From: Podochytrium sp. JEL0797
Taxonomy: Eukaryota > Chytridiomycota > Chytridiomycetes > Chytridiales > Chytriomycetaceae
Length of the DNA stretch: 64,000 nt
Assembly: GCA_027596195.1 (NCBI GenBank)
Contig: JADGJG010000005.1
Span: 62,001-126,000 of the forward strand
Direction of reading: 5' to 3'
This document shows, one piece after another, positions 11,705 through 22,374 of this stretch. Positions within the stretch are counted from its first letter, which is position 1, and each line of letters begins with the position of its first letter. Below the pieces are notes generated by a model, which saw nothing but the letters and a program-made list of their open reading frames with translations, made no database searches and was not told where the DNA came from. The position numbers were made by a program, and so were the translations under genes.

Positions 11705-12163
11705 TTCGGGGTTCAAATTGGAAAACAAAAATGGAACACGAAGGTGGCGGAAGAACAATTCAAGCCACCCACCCCCAAAACCCCCTCAATTGCGAAACGT
11801 ATTGGCAGAGAGGTTTAAACGCAGTCTTGGGCCTTTGCACGCGTAGTGAAGGTATGTCGGCATCGGCATTTGCGTTAAATGCACCGCGTTCACCTCGCCG
11901 ATACGATTACCGTCAAATGGACCACAGCCAGCCATTTATGCCATGTGCTCCGCATTTCGATCAACAATTTGCTTCTCTCCAATACCAATTTGTGAAACCC
12001 TTGAAATGCGGCCAAGATGAATAGCCAGTTTTTCTTCAAGCTGGAGATATATTATAGAAAGAAGACCTTGCGTGAATTCTCGCAAGACCATTCCCCGAAC
12101 GCCCCCACCCGCTGCACAACCGTCACTGGATGTAAAGACCAGATTGGGTGTGCGATTTCCATC
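11705..12163. other. Intergenic, divergent promoter region
   Basis: About 460 bp between the start of GH5 copy B and the plus-strand F-box/Cys-rich gene. Open frames here overlap GH5 exon 1 in antisense or are short and unlike known proteins. No RNA gene or clear repeat is visible. Confidence 0.4.
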
Positions 12164-12973
12164 ATGGATCGCCTCGTCGCACAGCAGATGCACACACAGC
12201 AGCACGCGCAGCCGCAGCAGGAGCAGCAGGGTGTTTTTTCGTGTGATGTCTGCAAAGCGATTTTATCAAATAGCGCGTTGCCTCCTATTGAAACGAAGAG
12301 AAGACAAAATTGGCGAGAGAATGGTGTTCAGAGTGTTCAAAGTGTTCGAAGAAATGCATCGCGTAAGCTCAAAGCCGTGGTTCTCAGCTTGTCACCTGGG
12401 TGCTTGAAAAGCGTGTGTCACATGGAGTTCGACCAAACGGAAAGCGCTGGAAGCGAAGCTGTACTCGCTGCCATTCTGTTGAAATGCAGCAACCTCGAAT
12501 CTTTCGTCTTGATTGGCGCCTTGCTTGACGTTAAGACGATCCTGTCCCTTGTCAAACAAGGCCCAGCTCACACAAATCATGGAGCTAAAGGATTTGCTAA
12601 AGTTGACGAAATCTCCCGCGGGTGCCACACATACTGTGCCGTCAGCTTCCGCACATCCTTCGACGCATTCATGAGCCCACCGTTTGAGTTGCACTGCTCC
12701 AGCTGCGATATCGTACTCCCGGAATTCTGCACCACCTGTGGAGACGCATCGAATGAAAGAAGTCGCCCTTACCATCAATTATTGTACTTTGAATCTTTTT
12801 GCGTTAAGTGCTGGTTCCAATGTTGCCGCGTCCGTGGAATATTTGCTCGGCCTGGATACGAGTTCGAGGACCGAATTGAGACATGCAGTACGTGTAAGAC
12901 TGTCCTCCATGTCGTGAACAGGCGGGATGGAGATTCCGTGGGGAGATTGAATCGAAACTTTCGGATTGGATAA
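12164..12973 (+). CDS. Degenerate F-box/Cys-rich protein paralogue
   Basis: Open frame of about 270 residues whose middle and end align with the gene at 17.0-17.9 kb: SLSPGCLK, AAILLKC-NLE, GALLDVK, then a Cys-rich part (FELHCSSCDIVLPEFCTTCG, CVKCWFQC, ETCSTCKT). The first 60 residues are Gln/His-rich with one CxxC and do not match the F-box start of the other copy. The alignment breaks in the middle, where a segment of the sister gene is missing. The final 25 residues differ and stop early. It could be expressed, but it looks like a decayed or rearranged duplicate. The CxxC pairs suggest zinc binding. Confidence 0.45.
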   Translation: MDRLVAQQMHTQQHAQPQQEQQGVFSCDVCKAILSNSALPPIETKRRQNWRENGVQSVQSVRRNASRKLKAVVLSLSPGCLKSVCHMEFDQTESAGSEAVLAAILLKCSNLESFVLIGALLDVKTILSLVKQGPAHTNHGAKGFAKVDEISRGCHTYCAVSFRTSFDAFMSPPFELHCSSCDIVLPEFCTTCGDASNERSRPYHQLLYFESFCVKCWFQCCRVRGIFARPGYEFEDRIETCSTCKTVLHVVNRRDGDSVGRLNRNFRIG

Positions 12974-13064
12974 CACGGTTTCACTGACTGGTTTGAAATC
13001 GAATTGGACTAACCGTCAAAACAGAGGACGTGAGAAAATCCATTTATTTGCCTGCAAAAAGGAA

Positions 13065-14469
13065 TTAAAACAGGTGACTCCTCCCCTTTCCCACCGAACT
13101 AAACCCACTCGCTCCACCCATGCCTCCACTCCTGCCCATCCCACGAATCAAAAAGGCAGTGATTCCACACATCCCGAACCACGTGATGGCATACACAAAG
13201 TGGTTGTTTTTGAGCTGAATGTTGTGCGCGTTGCGCGCGAGTGGGGCATGGGGTTTGGTCAGGATAGGCGCGTTCATGGGCGAGTCTGGATTTTTTGAGA
13301 GGGAGTGGGAGAGAAACGCGAAATTAGAATCGCAAGGGTTGGAAAATGCAACAAGGGAATGGGAACGAGAAGGCCAACTCAACTGATCATATCCAAGAGG
13401 ATTGGGTCGCTATCGGTCCATTCAGACATTCCCACAGTATCAATCGAATACCATTGGTTGATTTTGGGCTCGTTGGTGGGAAATTTGGACGTGTTTTCGC
13501 CAGTGCGGAGGACAGCTTCAATTTCGACGGGACCAGAGACCTTGAAACGCGAGAAACATAAGATTTCAGATAACTTTCAAAATTGAGTTCGATCCCGCCA
13601 GTTTGCTTTGGATGACCAAGGCCAGTCCTTAAGAGTCTGTTGCACGTTCACTTCCGATTGTCTTTCGTTTGGTTCCATCTGGTTTTGGACGTGACTTCGC
13701 ATCCCGGGCCCATGCCCACATTGACGTTTCGCTCGAAACCCAATCCTGCACGGCCATCTTTCCGCCCCTCTCAATCAAAAGAAGCTAAGTGCAACTCTCA
13801 CCTTTCTCTCGCTCTGACCTTCCTCCGTCAATCGCGCCTCTTTTGAAATCCACCCGCGATTCACCAACACGCGCACTTTTTGACTTCCTTCCAACTCCCC
13901 TTGATCCACATCGAACGGTGAGTACACGAAAAAGCCAACAGGATTGCTGGACATTCCTCTCGATTCATCCGACTCCCCAGCTGCGCCTTTGGTTGCGAAA
14001 CGAAAACTGAATCAGCCCGAGGCGGAAAACAGGCAAACCAAAAGCAAACCCCCACCTCTTGTTCTCGGCCCCACATACAGATCCACTCCCTCCACAAATC
14101 GTCCCTTCACTTTGATCTTTCGAAACTGCAGATCGTCTGAAGCATCGGCTTGTGCTGCCATGGTTCCGTTGAGAAAGTCTTTAAACGGGACGGCGGGTGC
14201 TTCGAGCTTTTGCTTGACATCTTCAATGAGGGCGAGTTTCCACTGGAGACGTTGGACCTGCCTGCGGGTTCTTGGTCGTTATTCAGCATGTCAAAGTGTG
14301 ATCTGGCTCACCACACGCCGAGGCCAAATGTCACTGCCGGAAAGAGCCATAAGAATCCATTCAGCGGTTTTGCTTGGGGACCTCCAAGGCGCGGTTTGGG
14401 GGCTGAAGCAGTGGCCGTGGAGAACAAGCGTTGGCAGTGGCGGGAAACGCGGAAACGAGAAAATAACAT
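13065..14469 (-). CDS. SHY1: SURF1/Shy1 cytochrome c oxidase assembly factor
   Basis: Mitochondrial inner-membrane protein needed for complex IV assembly. The N-terminus (MLFSRFRVSRHCQRLFSTA) is a basic targeting sequence. The first membrane segment and SURF1 signature follow: GFLWLFPAVTFGLGVWQVQR, split by a phase-2 intron inside the Trp codon. Next come the loop motifs GRFVEGVDLYVGPRTRG, NPVGFFVYSPF, VLVNRGWIS, VEIEAVLRTGEN and INQWYSIDT. The last exon gives the second membrane segment (NNHFVYAITWFGMCGITAFL). Donors include GTTGAG near 13390; the intron before VSGPVEIEA is about 255 nt. Order and spacing match the family. Confidence 0.92.
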
Positions 14470-14683
14470 CTTTTCGAAAGCGCGGCAAACGTATCTAAAT
14501 ATATGAAATAATCGGTGTTAATTTGCTGCAGAATATGACACGATGAAATAATCCACAAAGTAGAAACATCAACTATATTTTCCAACGTTCCTTCGAATTT
14601 TTAATCGACCAAACCGCGGACTACTGCGGGCGCGGCGAGTATGGCTTCTGTATCGAGAGAGTTGCCATACTATGCACGACGGC

Positions 14684-14775
14684 ACTTATCAAGGCCAAAT
14701 GTCAGGGCAAACAGCCATAAGAATGCATTCAGAGGTGTTTTGACAAACGCGGAAACGAGAAAACAACATCATCTT
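14684..14775. repeat. Decayed duplicate of SURF1 exon 1
   Basis: The blocks aggccaaatgtca, gccataagaat, cattcag and acgcggaaacgagaaaa occur here and in SURF1 exon 1 (14320-14470), in the same order and orientation, with about 60 bp deleted in this copy. It sits immediately upstream of SURF1 and just beyond the kinesin stop. It is not translatable as SURF1, so it is a partial tandem duplication. Confidence 0.7.
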
Positions 14776-14807
14776 CAAAAAACGCGTCAGGAAATCTTCC
14801 AAAGACA

Positions 14808-16790
14808 TCACATGCGGAACGAATTCCCCTTCGCCTCCGTCTTCTTTCCGTCCCGCAACGCAGCACCCTTTGCCTTCGCCTTGGCCATAGCAATCTCCGC
14901 TCGCGTCAACTTCTTCTCCCCTACAACTCCCACCTTCACATTCTCCGCTCCTTCCTCCACCAACATCAACACACTCGACCCGGTACCCACCTTCCCCATC
15001 CCGTCCTCCACCACCTCCCTCTTCTGCAAAAACAATCTCCGATACCGCTCCCTCACCCCCTTCACCAACTCTGCATTGTCAAACTTGGCGTGTTTTTTCG
15101 CGTTCTGGACCCACTCCTCGCCACTCATGCTATACAAAAACTTCCACGGCGGGAGCACAAACTCAGCCGTGCTCTTGCCATACTGCATCGGATCCCCCTG
15201 CGGCCCGAGCAAATGCGTCAACGTGACCTGATTCTCAAAACACGATTCAATCCAGCGTTCGAGTTTGATACGGCTCCAAGCCATTGGGGTTGTGGCCGTG
15301 GTTTTCTTGGCTGGCCCTGCGGCGGGTGCAACGGCGGCTGTATGCTCCAACACAGAGTCGTCCATCCCGTCGCCTGAGGAAGCTGAGTTCATGGATTTGA
15401 GGGCCAACGCGTAGCGGTACGTGTTGAATGTGTGTGGAATGTCAGCGATGGTCGGGGCCGCGAGGGCAAAGATGGCCATGTGCGTGCTGCGTGCGGTGGA
15501 AGGGTCGAGAGTGGGTTTGAGGAGCATGGTGAGTTTGGAGCTTCGGAAGGGAATATAGGAGGACGAGGAGTTGTCTTTTGGTTCTCCGTTGGAGGGAAGC
15601 GCGGATGCGGCGCGAATGCAGTCTTTGAGGGACATGAGCGATTTGTTGATGGCGATGGATTCCTGAAAAGTCAAAGCTCATGGTTTAGAGATTGCACCAC
15701 GAATGCGGAGACACAATATACTTTGAGTCGAACGGCGTCATGTTCTTTCTTGTCTGAACCGGTCTCGCTTCCGGCAAGGTCCACGATTTTGATTTCAATG
15801 TTCATGCCGTTGCCGCCTTCGATATTGATGATGCACATGAAGTGAGTTCTTGAGGACTGGCTATTTTTCAAGGTGCTTCGAGTGGTTCTCTGCAAAAAAA
15901 GAAAGGGAGACGAGTCAACTTTCGCGATCAAAAAAGTGGATTTCGAAAACACGCCCGCGCACCATGTCAAACCCGTGCTGGAAACAGTCCATGACCTCTT
16001 GCTTCGTTGTTGCAACAAGTTCCTGGACGCCCATGAGTTTCGGCTGGCCATCTGCGTCGAGCAAAACCTTGCACGTGACGGATGGTGGCGTTGTGAGATT
16101 TTTCCGCGAAACTGCCACAGGATGAGCAACCGCCAAATCGCGCAGATTATCTCCTTGGATCTCGATAATGCTGATGACAGCTTGTGTTTCCACGCCTGGA
16201 AGTTCCAAAGGGAGGTCGTTTACGATTTGGTGTGCGATGGCAGACATTGTGTACGTCTTTCCGGAGCCTGTGATATTTACACGATCAGCCAATGGAGTAG
16301 AATACTGCAGAGATACAATAGGAACGCACCCGTCTGCCCATACGCCATAATCGTCAACATCCCGTTGGTTTCGATTGTTTCCTGCAACTTTGGCAGCACA
16401 GCGGATCGGTACACATCCTCGTTTGACTCCAAAGGACCATGGTTCCCGTCGAAACTAAACTGCTGAACATCGACCGAGTTGTCAGTGAGCATGCGGAAGG
16501 CCGGGTAGTACAGCGTGGTTTGGGCTCGGTCGCAGAACAAGACGGGGAAATATCCGTGGTTTGTTTCAAGGGCAGAGAGGGGACGGGTGCGGAAGTGGAC
16601 CGAAATGTTTCCGGTGTTGGTGGTTGGTGTTTCGTTCGTAGTGGGTTTCAAGGCGGATTGGTGGGCGGCGATCGTGGCAACAAAGACGTTCTAATAACAG
16701 TTAGCTATGGGGGTTGGGTGGAAGGATTCTCGCAGGTACCTTCTTGGCCATGGCCTTGGTCAGCACGGATTCATCGGCAGCGGTGCGCAT
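14808..16790 (-). CDS. Kinesin-family motor protein (short, unplaced subfamily)
   Basis: Microtubule motor ATPase. Exon 1 (16790-16740) encodes MRTAADESVLTKAMAKK; exon 2 starts at 16690. Motor motifs in order: HFRTRPL, a P-loop AYGQTG|SGKTYTM split by a phase-1 intron, switch I NSQSSRTHF, switch II DLAGSE, and INKSLMSLKDCIRA. After the motor, about 230 residues without clear coiled coil contain WIESCFENQVTLTHLLGPQG and a Lys/Ala-rich end. At roughly 620 residues it is short, and lack of an obvious stalk suggests it acts as a monomer or through a partner. I cannot place it in a named subfamily. A broken inverted copy is at 40.7-43.2 kb. Confidence 0.88.
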
Positions 16791-16999
16791 GGCGGGGCAG
16801 TGGCGGGTTCCGGGAAGATTTTTGTGCTCACTTCCGGACAAGAGATTCGGTGGCGAATTTCGGCCAAGCCCAGCATTACCTGGTGATTTGATGTGGGAAA
16901 CAAGAGGCAAACAGAAAATATTTAATCTCGTCGTTCTGACCGATTTGATGCGACACCCAGAAAAGAGGATATTTAGTCACGTCAAAATATTCGCATCCC

Positions 17000-17936
17000 A
17001 TGGCTTCCCTGACCATCGCGACGCCCGATGAGCTACTTGTGGGCATCTTCTCTTTCACCCATCCCAAGATTGACGGCAGGTCTATGGCCGACTACAAGGA
17101 ACAATTTCGCATGAACGTTGCTCTGATGGCTCTTGACCGCACTTGTCGCCAGATTGTCACTTCCACACCCTCCCTCTGGCTCCACGTCAACAACTTTTGG
17201 AACTTTTCCAAGCTCAAAGCCATGGTTCACAGCTTGTCACCCGGGTGCTTGAAAAACGTACGCGAAGTGTATTTACAATGAATCCGCGCTCGCCGCCATT
17301 CTGTTGAAATGCAAGAACCTCGAACTGGTCGGCTTGTATGGTGCTTTACTTGACGTCAAGATGGCCCTGTCCCTTGTCAAATCAGGTGGTCCCTTGTCAC
17401 TTCCGCATCTCAAGACAATCGACCTGCAAGTAGAAAACGCCAAGTCCCAGCGTACAGAAATCTTGGAGCTAAACGATGTATTACTCTCGGCAACCGCTAT
17501 TGACGCTGACGATATCTCCGCAGCTCCCGTTGTTTGTCATGGATGCCATTCCGACTGTGCCGTCTCGTACCCCACCACCTTCCATGAGCTCACAGGTCCA
17601 CAGTTTGAGTTGAACTGCTCAGATTGCGACGTCAAACTCCCTGTTCTTTGTGCCACATGCTGGGACGCATCCAATGAAAATGTTCGCCACTTTGAAAGCG
17701 AGGATAGCGTGTATGACGATTATTTTTGCTACAAGTGCTGGTTCCCATGTTATCTGTGCCACGAGTTTAATCAGCCTGGACATGAGTAAGAGGTCCCCAT
17801 TGTAACATGCAGTGAGTGCAAGAAGGCGGCTTGCTTTCCATGTTGTGAAATGGTGGGATGGAGCCATTGCGAAGAATGTGATGAGGAGCTCTGTTTGGAT
17901 TGCAAATGCGCTTGTGGGTCAGCTGGAGAGATTTGA
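17000..17936 (+). pseudogene. F-box/Cys-rich protein, frameshifted and interrupted
   Basis: The N-terminal frame (MASLTIATPDELLVGIFSF...) looks like an F-box and runs to SLSPGCLKNV, then hits a stop at about 17280. The remainder continues in another frame (NESALAAILLKCKNLE, ELNCSDCDVKLPVLCATCW, YCYKCWFPCYLCHE) to a TAA at 17787, after which the same frame stays open and Cys-rich (VTCSECKKAACFPCC, CEECDEELCLDCKCACG) to 17936. The paralogue at 12.2 kb reads through both positions, so one frameshift and one premature stop are the simplest explanation. No plausible intron covers either site (the best GTAAGA..CAG is only 27 nt). The CxxC pairs suggest a zinc-binding domain. Confidence 0.6.
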
Positions 17937-18009
17937 GTCGCTGTGCTTGTTCAGTTGCTGTGAATAATAGCCAAAATATTAATAGGCCATATTTGATGTC
18001 ATCCAAACT

Positions 18010-18180
18010 GTGGGATTTTCTCAATTGGACAAAATGGTGTCTGGGTGGACAGTTGCGCCTTTGCAGGATCAGATTGAGCTGTGTGCAAATGGATCTGATG
18101 ATGCTTTGGCCTGGATCAATGCTCTTGGCTCCTTCCATCATTTGCAAGGGAGGTATACTGAAGCAGAGCCGTTAGTTTAC
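18010..18180 (+). pseudogene. TPR (kinesin light chain-like) fragment
   Basis: A short stretch encodes DDALAWINALGSFHHLQGRY followed by TEAEPL, a good match to one TPR unit of the kinesin-light-chain/NB-ARC type (LASLYxxQGRYxEAEPLY). No further repeats or a full gene can be assembled on either side, so this is probably a remnant. Confidence 0.45.
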
Positions 18181-18901
18181 ATTCACAAATTAATAACATG
18201 TGTGTGCCACATCTCCATCTCCATTCCCTTTTCCCCAGAGATTACTAAGCCACTCACGACAGAACGTCTCAGACCACGGCATGATCCACATTACAAAAAA
18301 TCGCAGTAACGCGATAAGGAACATGATGTGGGCAATGTAAAGAGGCAGCGTACAACTGAGGTTTAACTGCAAATTGCAATTATGTCAAACTTGAACATGG
18401 TACAGGAAGCCGCAGTGGACTCATTCCGCATCTATGATGGTTCCGAATAAGGGATTGAACCCATCGCCACATCTAGGTTTGACAGACTGATTCCACAATT
18501 CTGCCGCCTCATGGAGTCGAGTTCCATCCCAAAGCATTGGCTACAATAGTTACGACTATAGGAAACTGGCAAGGACTGCCTGGGATGATTTGGAAGCAAT
18601 TAGATGAAGATATGAGGAGGTGGGAATTGGAGACGGATATTGTAGCGTTAAGATAGTGAAGGATGTTGGAATATGTTGAATATGGATCGGATTTACTATA
18701 AATTGAGCACTGCTGGCCGCTCCAATAAAGGGATAACCATTTCATCCTATAAACTCCAACAGGGTGTTTGGTGGATGAAGGGTCATGTTAACACATAAAT
18801 ATATCCATTATTATGCGATACTCGTATATTTCTTATTCGCCACCTCCTCTCCTCCTCTTCTCATGATAAAAAACAAAAAAACAAACACGCGACACACAAG
18901 T
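18181..18901. other. Intergenic, no gene recognised
   Basis: About 720 bp of AT-rich sequence between the TPR remnant and the 3' end of the PP4 gene. Open frames are short and show no recognisable domain; no tRNA or repeat array is seen. Confidence 0.4.
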
Positions 18902-20634
18902 CTACAAGAAATAATCAGGCGCCGGCTTCTTTGCCGGCAACCCGCGCGAATCCTACACAAAAAATAGAACCGCTCAGCACACACTAACGAAAGAAACCCC
19001 TGCATCAATGAGGGGAGAATTGAAGAGCTCACCTGTGGTGCAGCCTCGAAAATCTTGTAATTTGTCTTCAAATGCTCATCAAACTCGAGAATCGCAGCCA
19101 CATTGCCACACCGGTAACAGTAATTCGGAGCCGACCAGACCGTTACAATCGTATCCTTAAACATGAGTTTGTCTGATGTCCACCGAAAACCAAATAAAAA
19201 AAGTCAGCAACACACCGCCTGAAGAAAAAAACGGCCACTCACACCCTTCCATCACAAGCTGATGCGCCCGTGCAATCAAATCGAGCTTGTTGGCATGCAC
19301 GAATTGCGTCACAATGTCCCCGCCGAATAAATACCCCGCACCACGCGGACTGAGCCCCCACCCTTCGATTTCCTCTGGGTCACTCCAAAGGAGGTCACAC
19401 ATGGCTCCGTCGTGGGGGACTTCTTGTTTTCGGTCAATGACTCGAATCTGGTGGCGGGAGTGTTGAGTGTTGTGTCAGAGGAAGTGGTGAAGGGGGGGCA
19501 CAGTGGGCGAGGACGCGGAGGTTCAAGCCTCCACCAAAACATTCCTCCCCTCTCAAAACAAAACACGAACCTGATCCAACGTATTCACACTCGGCGACAA
19601 CCCGCCATGCACACAGAAAATGCGGTTATCAATAATCGCCGACAAACTGAGGTAATCAAACACGTCGCAGCAGTACCGCCAGACATTCACGCTGCCGTAT
19701 TTGCGCAGGCATTCGTCGTAGAAGCCGTAGACTTGGGTGATTTGGCGCGATTCGTGGTTGCCGCGGATGAGGGTGATGCGGTCGGGGTATCGGACCTTTT
19801 CGTTTTCGATTTTGCGTGATTTCGGTGGTCAGTTGAGCGAGAGGATTCGAGATCGTGGTTGGGAGTGGTCACCTTCAAGGCTAGGAGTAATAGAAATGTT
19901 TCGACGCTGTAGAATCCTCGGTCGACAAAGTCGCCTGGCGTGGGGAATACGATTCGGAGTTTTTAGCACCAAGGTCACTGTAGGAATCAAGTCCTAGGGC
20001 AAGTTTTCGAATTGGAAGGACGATGAATCGATAGGGCTGGCTCGTAAACCAAGGCCAATTTCAAGAAACGTTCAAGTTCCGAAAGCCAGCAAGCACCAGA
20101 AACCAGCAATCACGCGAATCCGAGATGAATATGTACATCAACTCACCCCTGAAAGCAAGGATTCCGTTAGATTGATTCGACGGACGAGAAAGAGAATCTC
20201 AAAGCAGCACCCACATGAAAAGATAATTCGTCTCGGGACACATTCCACCGACTCGAAACAGCTCCATCAAATCATAAAATTGGCCATGGATATCACCGCA
20301 GATTGTCACGGGAGCATCTACTTTCTGCACGTTGCTCTCTTCAATCAGGATTTCGCGGGCCTTGAGACAAAGTTCGCGAACTTGCTGCTCGGAGATGGGT
20401 TCGCAGCGTTTGAGTTGTTCGATTTGGCTGCGGGGGAGGAGTTTAGTGCGGTCTGGGCGGGGTTGGAGGGAGGGTTGAGGTTCGGGTTTGCGCTGGCCAC
20501 GAGTTGGTTTCTGCAGGTGTTCCGCTCGATGCACTCGAGAGACTCTCTTCACTAGTGTGATCAACTGAGCCCCCAGAGGGCTATAGAGGGGTCATAGAGA
20601 GGCAGCAGTACCTGTCCAGATTGGATGTGGACAT
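18902..20634 (-). CDS. PPH3: Protein phosphatase 4 catalytic subunit
   Basis: Ser/Thr phosphatase of the PP2A family (PP4C), acting in DNA-damage and centrosome control. Exon 1 is 20634-20612 (MSTSNLDS, 23 nt). The following exons give [12 protein letters not shown], the metal motif [99 protein letters not shown] and the C-terminal DYFL, the methylated end of this family. Between NYLFM and GDFVDRG a 2-nt exon (GG) is required: AT|GG|GC GAC. The flanking introns have normal ends (GTGGGT..TTTCAG and GTGAGT..GCCAG). Shares a 44-bp divergent promoter with MZT1. Confidence 0.95.
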
Positions 20635-20678
20635 GATTTGTTTTCGAAGTTTTTTTCTCTCGCAAACAAATCATCTCG
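20635..20678. promoter_or_regulatory. 44-bp gap between divergent PP4C and MZT1 start codons
   Basis: The start codons of PP4C (minus) and MZT1 (plus) are separated by 44 bp of T- and C-rich sequence. Transcripts must either overlap head to head or have almost no 5' leader. A shared core promoter is inferred. Confidence 0.5.
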
Positions 20679-20855
20679 ATGGACGCGCAACGCCAAGCCA
20701 AGGAAACCCTCGCGATTCTGCAGCAAATGTCAGTCCTTCTTGGAACGGGTCTCTCGAAGGAAGCACTCGCCGTGTGCGTGGCCCTGTGCGAACAAGGCGC
20801 AAATCCAGAGGCGCTGGCGGCGGCCGTCAAGGAAATGCGGAGGGAGTTGCCCTAG
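20679..20855 (+). CDS. MZT1: MOZART1 (MZT1) gamma-tubulin complex subunit
   Basis: Intronless 58-residue protein. MZT1 binds the N-termini of gamma-tubulin complex proteins and is needed to recruit and activate microtubule nucleators at spindle poles or basal bodies. The sequence shows the family core: MSVLLGTGLSKEALAVCVAL followed by CEQGANPEALAAAVKEMR, aligned with LNTGL..ETL..CVRLCEQGINPEALS..IKELR of animal and yeast proteins. Length (58 residues) is at the small end of the family (about 60-80). Start at the only upstream Met. Divergent from PP4C. Confidence 0.9.
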   Translation: MDAQRQAKETLAILQQMSVLLGTGLSKEALAVCVALCEQGANPEALAAAVKEMRRELP

Positions 20856-20948
20856 TTGTTTTTGCCTCTTTCTATAGAGAGAATAAAGAATAAATCACAC
20901 TCCAATGAGATCTATTGCTCAACGAACGAATAAAACCCAAAACATCGT

Positions 20949-21734
20949 CTATAACTTCTCCATCACCTGCTTAATCACAGTCTCCAGTGCACGCACACCG
21001 TTGTCGGCGTTGTTCTTGAACCGCGTCACGGCAGCGTCCTCCATCATGCGCTTCACAGAATCATATCCAACCTGAGCATGGAACTCAGCCGTCTGCACAA
21101 ACTCAGTAAACTTGAATCCGCTCTCCGGCGACGCCACAGCCTTCTCTCCCTCCTCCTTCATCTCCAGCGTGCTCTCACTCCCACGAACAGCAGCACTCCC
21201 AAACGTGAATCCCCTCCTCCGCAGCTGCGACAACAACCCAGGCGGTTTCTCGCTCTCGGCAACGGCATGCTGAATCGCCCGCTTCACATTCTCCACCTCC
21301 TCCTCGAGTTTCTCCCGCATCTCCTTATACACACACGTTTCCTTCACGACCATGATGTTGCGCATCGTGAGGTTCACTGTCGTTGCGGTGTACTCTTTGG
21401 TCCGCGGGTCAAGATGAGAGACTTCACGGAACCATGCGACTTCAGGGATCGGGATTCCAATCGTGCGGAGGAAGGCCGGGCCGCCTTGTTTGCAGCATCT
21501 ATTTTCGTATCAGACCAAGAAACAAAATCAGCCCGGCGACAAACAGAAGTGATTACACAACACTTACAATAACCGCTCCGTCCGCAGCACCCCCGTCTCC
21601 GGGTCCACCTCCCGTGACAGGATATCGACAGACAGCACATGTGTGCTGATGGGGTTGGGGTATTTCATCCAGTTGGCCGTGGTGACGACGTCCCAGGAGT
21701 AGTTGAGTGTTTGTGTTTGTTCAAAGAGCTTCAT
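20949..21734 (-). CDS. PRELI/MSF1-domain lipid-transfer protein
   Basis: Intermembrane-space lipid carrier of the Ups/PRELID family, which moves phosphatidic acid or phosphatidylserine between mitochondrial membranes with Mdm35. Exons 21734-21568 (MKLFEQTQTLNYSWDVVTTA, WMKYPNP, HVLSVDIL) and 21498-20949, joined in phase 2, give about 240 residues. Family features: start MKxxxQxxxxxxxWxxVTxAxWxKYPNP, middle NLTMRNIMVVKETCVY, and a long amphipathic C-terminal helix. An insert of about 60 residues rich in Glu/Ser (about residues 140-195) is longer than in yeast Ups proteins. Ups1, Ups2 and Ups3 orthology cannot be told apart by eye. Confidence 0.85.
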
Positions 21735-22374
21735 TTTGATGTGTCTGATTGTGGTGTGATGGGTATGAGGTGATCTTAGGTCTTGTGTGGGGTCACGGTT
21801 CCGGGGTTGACTTTGAAAACGAGGCGCAAAGCGGGTTGCGACGTGGTTCGAAGAAAAAAGCGAAGACGAAATTTTCTTGGATCACGATTGGCGATAACGA
21901 CAATGGGGGCTCGTGGCCCTCCTTCATCTTACACATCAATCGAACTTGGATCGGCGGGTTGTTCCGCAGGCCTGACTGTTTGCACAACCCCCTCGGCATT
22001 CCAGGCGCAGCATTCTTTCCGCTTCCACGGCGTTCCAGACCCGAAAAACCAGGGTTGTGACCGCCGAAGGGAGAGTGCCCCATTTTTTGAGTGCGGGCAC
22101 CATAAAAAAAAGATATAAAGCTTTTTGGGGGAAAATAAACAGCGTATACGCCAACTATTCGTCTCTTTTGTGGGCGAAGGCTGAGGGCCCACGAAGTGCC
22201 CCTACCCCTTTTTCCGATTCTTTCTCGCATCCAGACACTTGAGGCCTTTCATATGCCTGATGGGACTTTTCCTGCCAAGCAGTTGTGGCTGAGGTTCAGC
22301 ATTTCCGACACTGGCAAGTTCCAGCTGGAGTGGGATCTCAATCATCACCAAATTTCCCTGTACCAAAACCTTCT
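21735..22374. other. Intergenic, no gene recognised
   Basis: About 640 bp between the PRELI gene start and the LRR pseudogene. Frames up to 145 codons exist on the minus strand but read as unstructured sequence with no domain, intron signals or family match. Confidence 0.4.

Noticed and set aside
12164..12973. RING-type ubiquitin ligase for the Cys-rich tail
   Set aside because: CxxC pairs are present but the spacing and the His position of RING, PHD or LIM domains are not met.
17787..17813. Intron removing the TAA of the F-box/Cys-rich gene
   Set aside because: GTAAGA..ATGCAG would be 27 nt, far below the 50-75 nt seen elsewhere, and the paralogue has aligned coding sequence across the site.
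18410..18490. Possible tRNA-like sequence (aagggattgaacccatcgcc)
   Set aside because: A T-arm-like motif is present but no acceptor stem or anticodon arm can be folded around it.
21793..22230. Minus-strand open frame of 145 codons
   Set aside because: Low-information sequence with no domain and no support from neighbouring exons.
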